From Rhabditoides inermis (taxonomy: Eukaryota; Nematoda; Chromadorea; Rhabditida; Rhabditidae), in contig CAWZYM010000397.1 in NCBI GenBank assembly GCA_963966185.1, forward strand, positions 295,563 to 359,562: DNA of 64,000 nt. The letters run 5' to 3'. The position numbers were made by a program, and so were the translations under genes. Each line of letters starts with the position of its first letter. The first letter of the stretch is position 1. The notes under the pieces are model-generated. The model ran no database searches. It was not told where the DNA came from and saw only the letters and a list, made by a program, of their open reading frames with translations. Positions 34,301-46,300 of the stretch are shown here, one piece after another.

Positions 34301-37300
34301 GCGCGTCCACTCCGTCGGCGAGCTTGAGGACCGAAGGGTCCCTGTCCGCCGCGACCACGAGGTGGTACCTCTTCTCGAGCACGGAAATCGCCTCCTTGAT
34401 CTTCTCGGTGGGGTCGCGGGAGACGAGGGTCTCGTCGAGGGAAGAGAGAGCCTTGTGCAGGACGGATGCCTGGGCTGCGAAAGACTTGTTGGCCAAGGCA
34501 GGGGGCTGAGCTCGAGGCTCGCGCAGCTGAAGGAACGGCCTGAGGCTGGCAGCCAGCACGTCAAGAGCAATGGGAGCACCCGGAGCGGGGGCTGCGGGCG
34601 GGGCAGGAGGCGCGGCCGGAGGGGCAACCACTGCTGCGGGGGCCGCGACAGGCGGAACAGCACCGGGCACTACAGGCGGGGCGGACATACTGCAAAAGAA
34701 AATTGGCTGAAAGATAGTCAGTCACCTGCAATCAAATTTGGCTGAAATGCGGGTAAAATCATGCGCTTTGAAGGGACGAAAAAAATATGCGAAATGAGGG
34801 AAAACGTCCTAAAATTTGAAAGGGGCCTAAATGAAGGGCACGTACTGAACGGCGAAGGCAAGAGAAGGATGAGACAGAACGGGAAAAAAGGATATGAAAC
34901 CTCCAAAAAAAAAATTATCCGTACTTCAGGAAAATGATCGAAAACAAAAAACAGGTTAACGATATAAAAACACACCGTCCACAACGTCACCAAGCGCGTA
35001 GAATGAGGATCGGTGGAATTTCACAACACTCATCGCGCGCAAAGTGAACAGATACTCAGCCAACAGCTCGAGACTACGGTAACGCCGCGCGACCGCTCCG
35101 CGCAAGCTCAGTCGGGCGGAGTTCTAAACACGCAAACTAACCACAATTAGAGTTGCGGAGAGCTGCGGGCCAATTCCGCGTCGCGCCTCAGACGTGCCAA
35201 CTCAGAGTCGGTCACTGCGTGGCGATGAACGAGCAGATTTGACATGTCCAGTTGCAGAGCAGCCTGTAAATTAGCAATAAGGAAAAATGTAATAAAAGGG
35301 ACCAACCAATTAATAATTCGAGGGACCAACCAATTCTTCAGTTAATTGTCATAGTTCTTTTGACTGTTTACAGTATTGACAGTATGCAATTGATAGCGTG
35401 TCGCAGCGCTGCCCCACCACCCTGGCGTGTCTAGGCATGCGTGCTGATGAGCATGCGCCAGCTGCGTGCCACGTGTGCTGATCATCTACTGCCACATGCT
35501 CACCAAGTACAAGTTACGAAACATGTTAAAATTGTGAAGGGTTGATGGATACGCTTACGAAACGAGAGTGTAATAAAATGCGACTGAATGTATCTTCTAA
35601 CTCGAGGGACCAATGTATTGTTATTTGTTTTCGCCCGTTCCTATTTCGAAGTTATTGCAACTATGCCTATGTTGTCACTCACAAACTCTCTTTTGCTCCT
35701 CCTCCACCAGTCTCTGATTCTCTATAAGTTAACATGATAGAGTAGCGTAATTACGTCATTCGTTCATTCACATCCATCATGAGTGGTCGCATTATTCGAC
35801 ACATCAATTTTCTTCGCCGCGTACAGAAAAATGGTTCTTTGATCAAAACAGCTTCCAACGGAGAGATTGGAATTCTCATTGAACTTGTTTATAACCTCAT
35901 TCATAATCGACTAAAGGTGGACGCCGTGAAGAAGAAGATATTCAAGAGATACATGGAAACACTAGTTGTTCTTTCTCAGATACGCCAATGTGAAAAGGCG
36001 AGACAGGCGCTTTTGACGGATGGAAAGATTCTTGTCAAACCTCTCGCAGAGGCCGCCGTCATGGCAGTACGAGAACCGATATAGTCACTGCAATTGAGCC
36101 GATCATTAATACTTTTGTCATTTTCTTGTGCGGTTGTTTGAAAAAATGAATAAATGTCCATGTGACAACTATAGCTCGATTGCCAGCGATGTCTCAACAA
36201 GAGGCAACGCTTTGTATGACAATAGATTGACTGAAGCACAAAAGTTTGCATTTTATGCTGATCATATTGCGCGTTCTATAGATTTGAATCAGCAAATTTG
36301 GTGGGATAAAAGTGCTCATGTAAATAGTGGAATGGTTTTTGATTGTTACTGTAAGAGTAAGACGATACCACCGCCCGCCACGACATCACCGCGCCAGCCC
36401 ATATTTCAACCCGTCCGCCGGAATGATAAGGTGTCAGACGGAAAAGTCTTTCCTAGTGAACCAGAGGAATCGGGCGCAGATGACTCAAACAAAGTGTTTG
36501 AAAAGGGAGCGGACCAAGCGGACCATGCGCCTACACTCCGAACTCGGAAACGTCTGAGGACTGAAGAGAACGAGGAGGAAGGAAATAAGAAGAAGAAGAT
36601 CAAGCTTCAAAACGGCAGCGGATATGACAGGCTACGAATTCGTTTGTGGAAAACAGCAATTTAAACTTCTTACCAGCTGATTAAGTGTGCATGTAATGAC
36701 CCCACGTCTGAGTGAGAGTGAGGTCGTGCCGCATTCGCGCTCTGCTCGCCTGCTAATTGCTCTGTGAGCAGACGAGGATTACGGTAATGTGCCGATCAAT
36801 GCTTAAAGATGTATTATAACACAAGTGTTCAACAGAGATGAGTTTTGACACAATAAAATTATGTAGAGTTAAATTCCCATAATTTGTAAAATAAACAAAC
36901 ACTTATAAAATATGAGTGGCAGAAAGACACGTGTGAACGTGTCTGACTAAAACTTCACTCTGACAACTGTTAAATATACACTGGTAAATGATTAGAAATG
37001 TATTAACTATTGCGCTGATCGCATTTCGCAATGGAATGTGGGGATTTCGTTTCGAGACATTAATGATCGATGGTGGTTTTACATAAGAACAAAAGGCTGG
37101 ATAGAGGCGATAGAGGATGAAAAATTTGATCTCACCTACTCACTATTGCCTTTTCTCAAACTATTTATGTCATATTCACTACAGAGGGAACTGAAAACAT
37201 AACCAGAAATTGCGTTTTAGGTTTGGTGAGTTAAGGATATGCATATATCTGAAATCTCCATGAAAAAATATCCATGACAAAGTACATACAAAAACACATC

Positions 37301-40300
37301 AGCACACTAATTTTGTGTGCTGATTAGTGATCAGCACAATATCGTGCTCATTACTGAGTTCACCTCACATCAGCTCACGGAATGATGTGCTGAACGTAGA
37401 CCAGCTCATGTTTCCATGCGCAGATCTAAGCCCGAGTATCTCACTGGGTGATGACATGCCATGTAATTATCTATGTTGTCTAGTTACCTATGTACTGTCC
37501 TATGACATAACGGTCCTGTGTTCCAATCGCCTATCACACCATGTATTCATTGGATCTCACACGTTACTCGCGCGCGAATGATTGCTGGCGGTGCGTGTCA
37601 AGTGGCTAGCACTATCGATCTAGATTTATGGCAGCAGCCAAAGCTGCTTCTGAACTATCTGAACATTGTGCTTACGTGTCACCCTCAATCTGCCGAGTAT
37701 GTGCTGGAGAGGCGCGGTCTGGAAAAAGCAAGTGGTCGCCCTGTCGTATTTCGATAATTATGCAAATCTGAAATTGGTTATCTGGAAAGTATAGAATCTA
37801 TGGCAGGTTGCGGTTTCGGTGAGGCTTATTGATCCGCACTGGTAGGATCGGGGCAAAGGTCATATGTTTTTGAGCAAACATGAATGGGGCGATCGTCATC
37901 GAAAAACCTCACAGGTGTGTGCTCATTACGAGTCGAAGACGGTGGTGTCGCTGATGGGGCGCAATGAGGATGGCGTGCTCGGGATGGCCGGGAATATGAG
38001 TTCGATCTCTCCGCACTTGCACTCGCACTCGTGGTAGTAGTACTCGATGACGACGAGGAGGGCGACGATGAGCGCGAGGAAGATGATGAGAATAGTCGTG
38101 AACAAGCCGTGTGGTCGTCTGGAAATAGATCCATTCGAAAGAAATGATGTTGTTGTTGTTGCAAAGTCCGGATTACCTAAAAATACAACAATTGACAAAG
38201 AGATGACGCGGACACTTTCCAGCGCCTCATCAAATACGCAAACAGCGTATCCATCTCTTGGTTGATTTTCACTCGCTCGCGTCTATGAAATGGCAAAGTG
38301 GACATGGACAGGCGGTAGTATAGTGTAGCGATTTCAGTAAAGCGCTTGTACAAACTCATAGTCTCTTTGTATTTCAGACCATGAGCGAAAGCGAATTGTG
38401 ATATTTTCAATTGCTCCGAAGAGGGAAAATTATTCGCGAGATCATCAAGGTGAGAAGAAATAAAAGCATCCTCACCCTCCTCTTCGGACGATGCCATGAC
38501 GATACACTGATGAAATAATGTACTTGCTGTTAAAAAAGAGTATTGTAGGCGGGGCTTATGCGAGAAGGCGCTCAGTCGGTGGTATAAAAGGTTGCGGTCG
38601 GCTCGTTGTTCACTCTTGTTGCTGGCGAATAATGTGCCGTCCGCGTTTGCCCCACACCGTACTTGTTATTGCACGAGAAATAGCCGCGGCAGCTCGGTGT
38701 GCTGAAATAAACATGTTTCAAGAGTATTATTTGAGGGACCAATCAAATATTAATTTCCCAATTTGAGGGACCAATCATTTATCAAGCTCCCAAATTGAGG
38801 GACCAATCAATTATCAAACTCCCAAATTGAGGGACCAGTCAATTATCAAACTCCCAATTTGAGAAAAAAAAGTATTCAACGGTCATGTTTTTCGGGTTAG
38901 TGAGACACACACAACACATCTATGGTTGAAAAAGCGTTCAGTAGGTACAAGGAACACATAATCACAGTAAACGTGTGTCGTCAGCTCTCTTCTTTTCACT
39001 TCTCTCTAGTTGTTAAATCAAATAAATTATGACCACAAAAAAGTTCGAGAGGCGAGAGATAATCTGACTTTCTCAAACATACATTCACACATATATGCAG
39101 TCAACAAAATTAATATAGATTATAGAAAATGAGTGGAAGGAAGGCGCGTGTGGACGTGCCTGACTGGAATCTACTTCACCGTGAGTAGTGAATCAGAAAG
39201 TATGTGCTGATTACGGATCAGCACACTGAACACTGTGCTGAACAGTGTGCTGATAGCACATCAGCTCATAGAATAGGATATTGAAGGGTTAGAATCGCAC
39301 GCTTCTGACACATTATTACAGAAAGGTTCATGTCAGGCACGTCCACACGCGCCTAACTCTCACCTTGAACATTATGTATCCATGTACTATTCATGTATAT
39401 TCTTTAAACTTGACCACTTTTATCTGGGATTTTGCACGTATTCAACTACTAAATCGCAACTCACACATGTCGCAAACAATTGCACTATTTTGACGTAGCA
39501 GGACACTGTTTGTGTAGAAGGTGGCAGATTTAGGGCAACTTTATGCAGAAGTTTGATTATTGATATTATTCTGCGGTAATCACACTACTTTTAGAACGAG
39601 TCTGGTCTGTTGTAGACATCTTTTTTATTGCTGCATAGAAATTACATAGAAATAAAATACGTTCAGCGCAATGATGTCTTCATTCATTAACATACAAACT
39701 TCAAGAGAGGTCGCACTAATCTTGGACAAGTGTATTGTCTGTCTAACTACTATTATCTTAAAATGGATTCAAGAACTCTAAATAATTTCGGCCGAAACGT
39801 CATAGACAGCTCGTTTCTGGGAGTGTTCCCTGCTGATAGGCTACCTAGGACTGTTCCACGAACTTTTTCACTGATTGTGAACGATTCCATTCACACCTCG
39901 GAAGGCACTCATTGGTTTGCAATAAAAGGAGATGGATCCACTGCGTACTTCTTCGATTCTTTCGGTCGCAAACCTGTAAACGCATATATCTGTCATTTCA
40001 TGCGTCATTTTCACATTGTGAAATATAACGCTATTCAGAACCAGTCAAAGAGAGAAGTCAGCTGCGGCGGCCATTGTCTATTCGTGAACGGCGAACCTAC
40101 GATCCGCACTCCAGCTATGCACTGCTCTGTCATAGGGAGTAGAAGCGTTTGCCGCTAGAACCCTCGAATCAGCGATCCTCATACCTGTATTGATGATTGT
40201 ATTGAGAAAACTCGGGTAACTCACTTATGAAAGAATATACTCGAGATTGCGTACGGCGAACGACTAGGGCGTCCTTTTTTTATTAGCGTTCCAATACCAA

Positions 40301-43300
40301 CAGCTGCAGCCGCGACCAGCTATAGTATGCTACAGTGTATATACACCCTGCACTTCTGCACGGTATGCCATCTGCCATTCTCTCTCTCTCTCTCCCTCCC
40401 TCTCTCTCTCACTCCCTCCCTCCCTCCCTCTCCCTCTCTCCCTCTCTCCCTCTCTCCACTCACATTCCATCCACGAATACGACGCACAGATCGAGTGTGG
40501 TTCGAAGGACGAAAGTGGATGGGCAAAGGGGGATCTGAACCGAGATTCGTTGTGATGTTCATATGATTTTGATCACCTCTGCTTGGTCCCTCAATTTGGG
40601 AGCTTGATAAATGATTGGTCCCTCAAATTGGGAAATTAATAATTGATTGGTCCCTCAAATAATACTCTTGAAACATGTTTATTTCAGCACACCGAGCTGC
40701 CGCGGCTATTTCTCGTGCAATAACAAGTACGGTGTGGGGCAAACGCGGACGGCACATTATTCGCCAGCAACAAGAGTGAACAACGAGCCGACCGCAACCT
40801 TTTATACCACCGACTGAGCGCCTTCTCGCATAAGCCCCGCCTACAATACTCTTTTTTAACAGCAAGTACATTATTTCATCAGTGTATCGTCATGGCATCG
40901 TCCGAAGAGGAGGGTGAGGATGCTTTTATTTCTTCTCACCTTGATGATCTCGCGAATAATTTTCCCTCTTCGGAGCAATTGAAAATATCACAATTCGCTT
41001 TCGCTCATGGTCTGAAATACAAAGAGACTATGAGTTTGTACAAGCGCTTTACTGAAATCGCTACACTATACTACCGCCTGTCCATGTCCACTTTGCCATT
41101 TCATAGACGCGAGCGAGTGAAAATCAACCAAGAGATGGATACGCTGTTTGCGTATTTGATGAGGCGCTGGAAAGTGTCCGCGTCATCTCTTTGTCAATTG
41201 TTGTATTTTTAGGTAATCCGGACTTTGCAACAACAACAACATCATTTCTTTCGAATGGATCTATTTCCAGACGACCACACGGCTTGTTCACGACTATTCT
41301 CATCATCTTCCTCGCGCTCATCGTCGCCCTCCTCGTCGTCATCGAGTACTACTACCACGAGTGCGAGTGCAAGTGCGGAGAGATCGAACTCATATTCCCG
41401 GCCATCCCGAGCACGCCATCCTCATTGCGCCCCATCAGCGACACCACCGTCTTCGACTCGTAATGAGCACACACCTGTGAGGTTTTTCGATGACGATCGC
41501 CCCATTCATGTTTGCTCAAAAACATATGACCTTTGCCCCGATCCTACCAGTGCGGATCAATAAGCCTCACCGAAACCGCAACCTGCCATAGATTCTATAC
41601 TTTCCAGATAACCAATTTCAGATTTGCATAATTATCGAAATACGACAGGGCGACCACTTGCTTTTTCCAGACCGCGCCTCTCCAGCACATACTCGGCAGA
41701 TTGAGGGTGACACGTAAGCACAATGTTCAGATAGTTCAGAAGCAGCTTTGGCTGCTGCCATAAATCTAGATCGATAGTGCTAGCCACTTGACACGCACCG
41801 CCAGCAATCATTCGCGCGCGAGTAACGTGTGAGATCCAATGAATACATGGTGTGATAGGCGATTGGAACACAGGACCGTTATGTCATAGGACAGTACATA
41901 GGTAACTAGACAACATAGATAATTACATGGCATGTCATCACCCAGTGAGATACTCGGGCTTAGATCTGCGCATGGAAACATGAGCTGGTCTACGTTCAGC
42001 ACATCATTCCGTGAGCTGATGTGAGGTGAACTCAGTAATGAGCACGATATTGTGCTGATCACTAATCAGCACACAAAATTAGTGTGCTGATGTGTTTTTG
42101 TATGTACTTTGTCATGGATATTTTTTCATGGAGATTTCAGATATATGCATATCCTTAACTCACCAAACCTAAAACGCAATTTCTGGTTATGTTTTCAGTT
42201 CCCTCTGTAGTGAATATGACATAAATAGTTTGAGAAAAGGCAATAGTGAGTAGGTGAGATCAAATTTTTCATCCTCTATCGCCTCTATCCAGCCTTTTGT
42301 TCTTATGTAAAACCACCATCGATCATTAATGTCTCGAAACGAAATCCCCACATTCCATTGCGAAATGCGATCAGCGCAATAGTTAATACATTTCTAATCA
42401 TTTACCAGTGTATATTTAACAGTTGTCAGAGTGAAGTTTTAGTCAGACACGTTCACACGTGTCTTTCTGCCACTCATATTTTATAAGTGTTTGTTTATTT
42501 TACAAATTATGGGAATTTAACTCTACATAATTTTATTGTGTCAAAACTCATCTCTGTTGAACACTTGTGTTATAATACATCTTTAAGCATTGATCGGCAC
42601 ATTACCGTAATCCTCGTCTGCTCACAGAGCAATTAGCAGGCGAGCAGAGCGCGAATGCGGCACGACCTCACTCTCACTCAGACGTGGGGTCATTACATGC
42701 ACACTTAATCAGCTGGTAAGAAGTTTAAATTGCTGTTTTCCACAAACGAATTCGTAGCCTGTCATATCCGCTGCCGTTTTGAAGCTTGATCTTCTTCTTC
42801 TTATTTCCTTCCTCCTCGTTCTCTTCAGTCCTCAGACGTTTCCGAGTTCGGAGTGTAGGCGCATGGTCCGCTTGGTCCGCTCCCTTTTCAAACACTTTGT
42901 TTGAGTCATCTGCGCCCGATTCCTCTGGTTCACTAGGAAAGACTTTTCCGTCTGACACCTTATCATTCCGGCGGACGGGTTGAAATATGGGCTGGCGCGG
43001 TGATGTCGTGGCGGGCGGTGGTATCGTCTTACTCTTACAGTAACAATCAAAAACCATTCCACTATTTACATGAGCACTTTTATCCCACCAAATTTGCTGA
43101 TTCAAATCTATAGAACGCGCAATATGATCAGCATAAAATGCAAACTTTTGTGCTTCAGTCAATCTATTGTCATACAAAGCGTTGCCTCTTGTTGAGACAT
43201 CGCTGGCAATCGAGCTATAGTTGTCACATGGACATTTATTCATTTTTTCAAACAACCGCACAAGAAAATGACAAAAGTATTAATGATCGGCTCAATTGCA

Positions 43301-46300
43301 GTGACTATATCGGTTCTCGTACTGCCATGACGGCGGCCTCTGCGAGAGGTTTGACAAGAATCTTTCCATCCGTCAAAAGCGCCTGTCTCGCCTTTTCACA
43401 TTGGCGTATCTGAGAAAGAACAACTAGTGTTTCCATGTATCTCTTGAATATCTTCTTCTTCACGGCGTCCACCTTTAGTCGATTATGAATGAGGTTATAA
43501 ACAAGTTCAATGAGAATTCCAATCTCTCCGTTGGAAGCTGTTTTGATCAAAGAACCATTTTTCTGTACGCGGCGAAGAAAATTGATGTGTCGAATAATGC
43601 GACCACTCATGATGGATGTGAATGAACGAATGACGTAATTACGCTACTCTATCATGTTAACTTATAGAGAATCAGAGACTGGTGGAGGAGGAGCAAAAGA
43701 GAGTTTGTGAGTGACAACATAGGCATAGTTGCAATAACTTCGAAATAGGAACGGGCGAAAACAAATAACAATACATTGGTCCCTCGAGTTAGAAGATACA
43801 TTCAGTCGCATTTTATTACACTCTCGTTTCGTAAGCGTATCCATCAACCCTTCACAATTTTAACATGTTTCGTAACTTGTACTTGGTGAGCATGTGGCAG
43901 TAGATGATCAGCACACGTGGCACGCAGCTGGCGCATGCTCATCAGCACGCATGCCTAGACACGCCAGGGTGGTGGGGCAGCGCTGCGACACGCTATCAAT
44001 TGCATACTGTCAATACTGTAAACAGTCAAAAGAACTATGACAATTAACTGAAGAATTGGTTGGTCCCTCGAATTATTAATTGGTTGGTCCCTTTTATTAC
44101 ATTTTTCCTTATTGCTAATTTACAGGCTGCTCTGCAACTGGACATGTCAAATCTGCTCGTTCATCGCCACGCAGTGACCGACTCTGAGTTGGCACGTCTG
44201 AGGCGCGACGCGGAATTGGCCCGCAGCTCTCCGCAACTCTAATTGTGGTTAGTTTGCGTGTTTAGAACTCCGCCCGACTGAGCTTGCGCGGAGCGGTCGC
44301 GCGGCGTTACCGTAGTCTCGAGCTGTTGGCTGAGTATCTGTTCACTTTGCGCGCGATGAGTGTTGTGAAATTCCACCGATCCTCATTCTACGCGCTTGGT
44401 GACGTTGTGGACGGTGTGTTTTTATATCGTTAACCTGTTTTTTGTTTTCGATCATTTTCCTGAAGTACGGATAATTTTTTTTTTGGAGGTTTCATATCCT
44501 TTTTTCCCGTTCTGTCTCATCCTTCTCTTGCCTTCGCCGTTCAGTACGTGCCCTTCATTTAGGCCCCTTTCAAATTTTAGGACGTTTTCCCTCATTTCGC
44601 ATATTTTTTTCGTCCCTTCAAAGCGCATGATTTTACCCGCATTTCAGCCAAATTTGATTGCAGGTGACTGACTATCTTTCAGCCAATTTTCTTTTGCAGT
44701 ATGTCCGCCCCGCCTGTAGTGCCCGGTGCTGTTCCGCCTGTCGCGGCCCCCGCAGCAGTGGTTGCCCCTCCGGCCGCGCCTCCTGCCCCGCCCGCAGCCC
44801 CCGCTCCGGGTGCTCCCATTGCTCTTGACGTGCTGGCTGCCAGCCTCAGGCCGTTCCTTCAGCTGCGCGAGCCTCGAGCTCAGCCCCCTGCCTTGGCCAA
44901 CAAGTCTTTCGCAGCCCAGGCATCCGTCCTGCACAAGGCTCTCTCTTCCCTCGACGAGACCCTCGTCTCCCGCGACCCCACCGAGAAGATCAAGGAGGCG
45001 ATTTCCGTGCTCGAGAAGAGGTACCACCTCGTGGTCGCGGCGGACAGGGACCCTTCGGTCCTCAAGCTCGCCGACGGAGTGGACGCGCTGGCCGCACTGC
45101 CCGGCGGATCTGGAGTGGACGACCCTCTTCGTCTCCTTCTGCTTTCCAAGGCCCTCCAGGGAGATAGCGGTAGGGAGTCTCGCTCGTCGCGCTCCGACGA
45201 CCGGCGTCGCTCGAGGTCCCGTTCGCCCTTTCGGACCGGGGACGGTGGCAGCCGTGGCCGCCGTCCCGCTTCCGGATACGGCATGGGCAACGGCTCCGGA
45301 GGTTCCTCCTCCAAGTCCCGCTGCTTCCGTTGCCAGCGCTTCGGCCACGTCGCCGCCAGCTGCCGTCATTGGTGAGTTTCTGGGTGATGGTGTGAGGGAA
45401 TGTCTGGGGTTCTGGCTCGCTATTGGTGCCGGTCCGTTTGTCGCTTCGGTCATCCGGCGCGGTTTCTCTCTTGACTTTGTCTCCGACCCCGTCGTGCCTA
45501 AGGAGCCTAATAGGGCGTCTTCCAGGGAGCACGGTAAGTTTGTTGACGATTCTATTGCTAGTTATCTTCGAGACGGAGTGGTGTCGGAGGTGTTTTCGGA
45601 GCCCGACGTCGTCAGCCCCCTCTCAGTCGACGTGCGCCCGTCTGGCAAGCTGCGGCTGATTCTGGATTTGAAGCGGCTCAACGCGTTCCTCCCAAAGTAT
45701 CCTATGCGTTTCGAGGACGCGCGGACTCTCTGGAGCTTCGCGAGGTCATTCACCTTCGGGGCCACTTTCGATTTGCACGCCGGCTACCACCACTTTCAGA
45801 TAGATCCTCGAGACCGCCAGTTCCTCGGTTTTCAGTGGGGAGAGACAGTACACGGAGTTCCTAGGTTCTTCACCTTTACAGCGCTCCCCTTCGGCCTTTC
45901 CCCCGCGGCGTTCGTCTTCTCTAAGTGCCTGCGCGTGTTGGTCGAGCACTGGAGGGCAGACGGGATACAAGTGACCATGTTTTTAGATGATGGAATTATC
46001 CTAGGGCGTTCGGAGCTCGAGGTGCAACAAGCTGTTGACAGGGTCAGGAGGGACCTCGTGTCAGCGGGTCTCGTGGCCGCCGAGGAGAAGTGCCAGTGGC
46101 ATCCGCGAGACGTCGTCGAGTGGTTGGGCCTGGTTTGGGACCTGAGGCGGAAGGAGGTGTGGCCCTCTTCGCGTAGGCTGGAGAGTGCGATTGACCGTGT
46201 TGAGAAGTGCCTCAGTGGGCGTGGTGGTCTCAGTGGGCCAGAGCGATCAGTGTCGCTCCTTCAGTGTGTCAACGGGACTCTTGCATCGCTAAGCCTGCTC

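Larger units (their letters stand above)
30202..35133 (-). mobile_element. PAT-like YR retrotransposon, left-arm copy
   Basis: Mirror image of the right-arm copy at 44256-49187, 4932 bp, read on the minus strand. Split direct repeats: A1 34990-35133, A2 31788-31931, B1 31932-32021, B2 30202-30291. Identical to the right copy as far as I can see. Confidence 0.88.
29273..38806. repeat. Left inverted arm, 9534 bp
   Basis: The reverse complement of 40583-50116. Single-base differences noted at about 29349 (A against C), about 29540 (G against T) and about 38750 (A against T). The inner boundary falls inside a GAGGGACCAATCA tandem repeat. Confidence 0.95.
38807..40582. other. Unique central segment of the palindromic element
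   Basis: 1776 bp present once. Contents: the remaining GAGGGACCA repeat units, an exon-like start at 39129 (MSGRKARVDVPDWNLLHR followed by GTGAGT), clustered GTGCTGAT/ATCAGCAC motifs around 39205-39270, a 21-bp inverted motif pair, the adenain-like protease ORF, and a pyrimidine microsatellite at about 40380-40457. Confidence 0.8.

Noticed and set aside
33936..34745. Long plus-strand frames opposite the PAT gag and RT genes (and their mirrors)
   Set aside because: They are antisense shadows of GC-rich coding sequence. The opposite strand carries clear zinc knuckle, RT and RNase H motifs.
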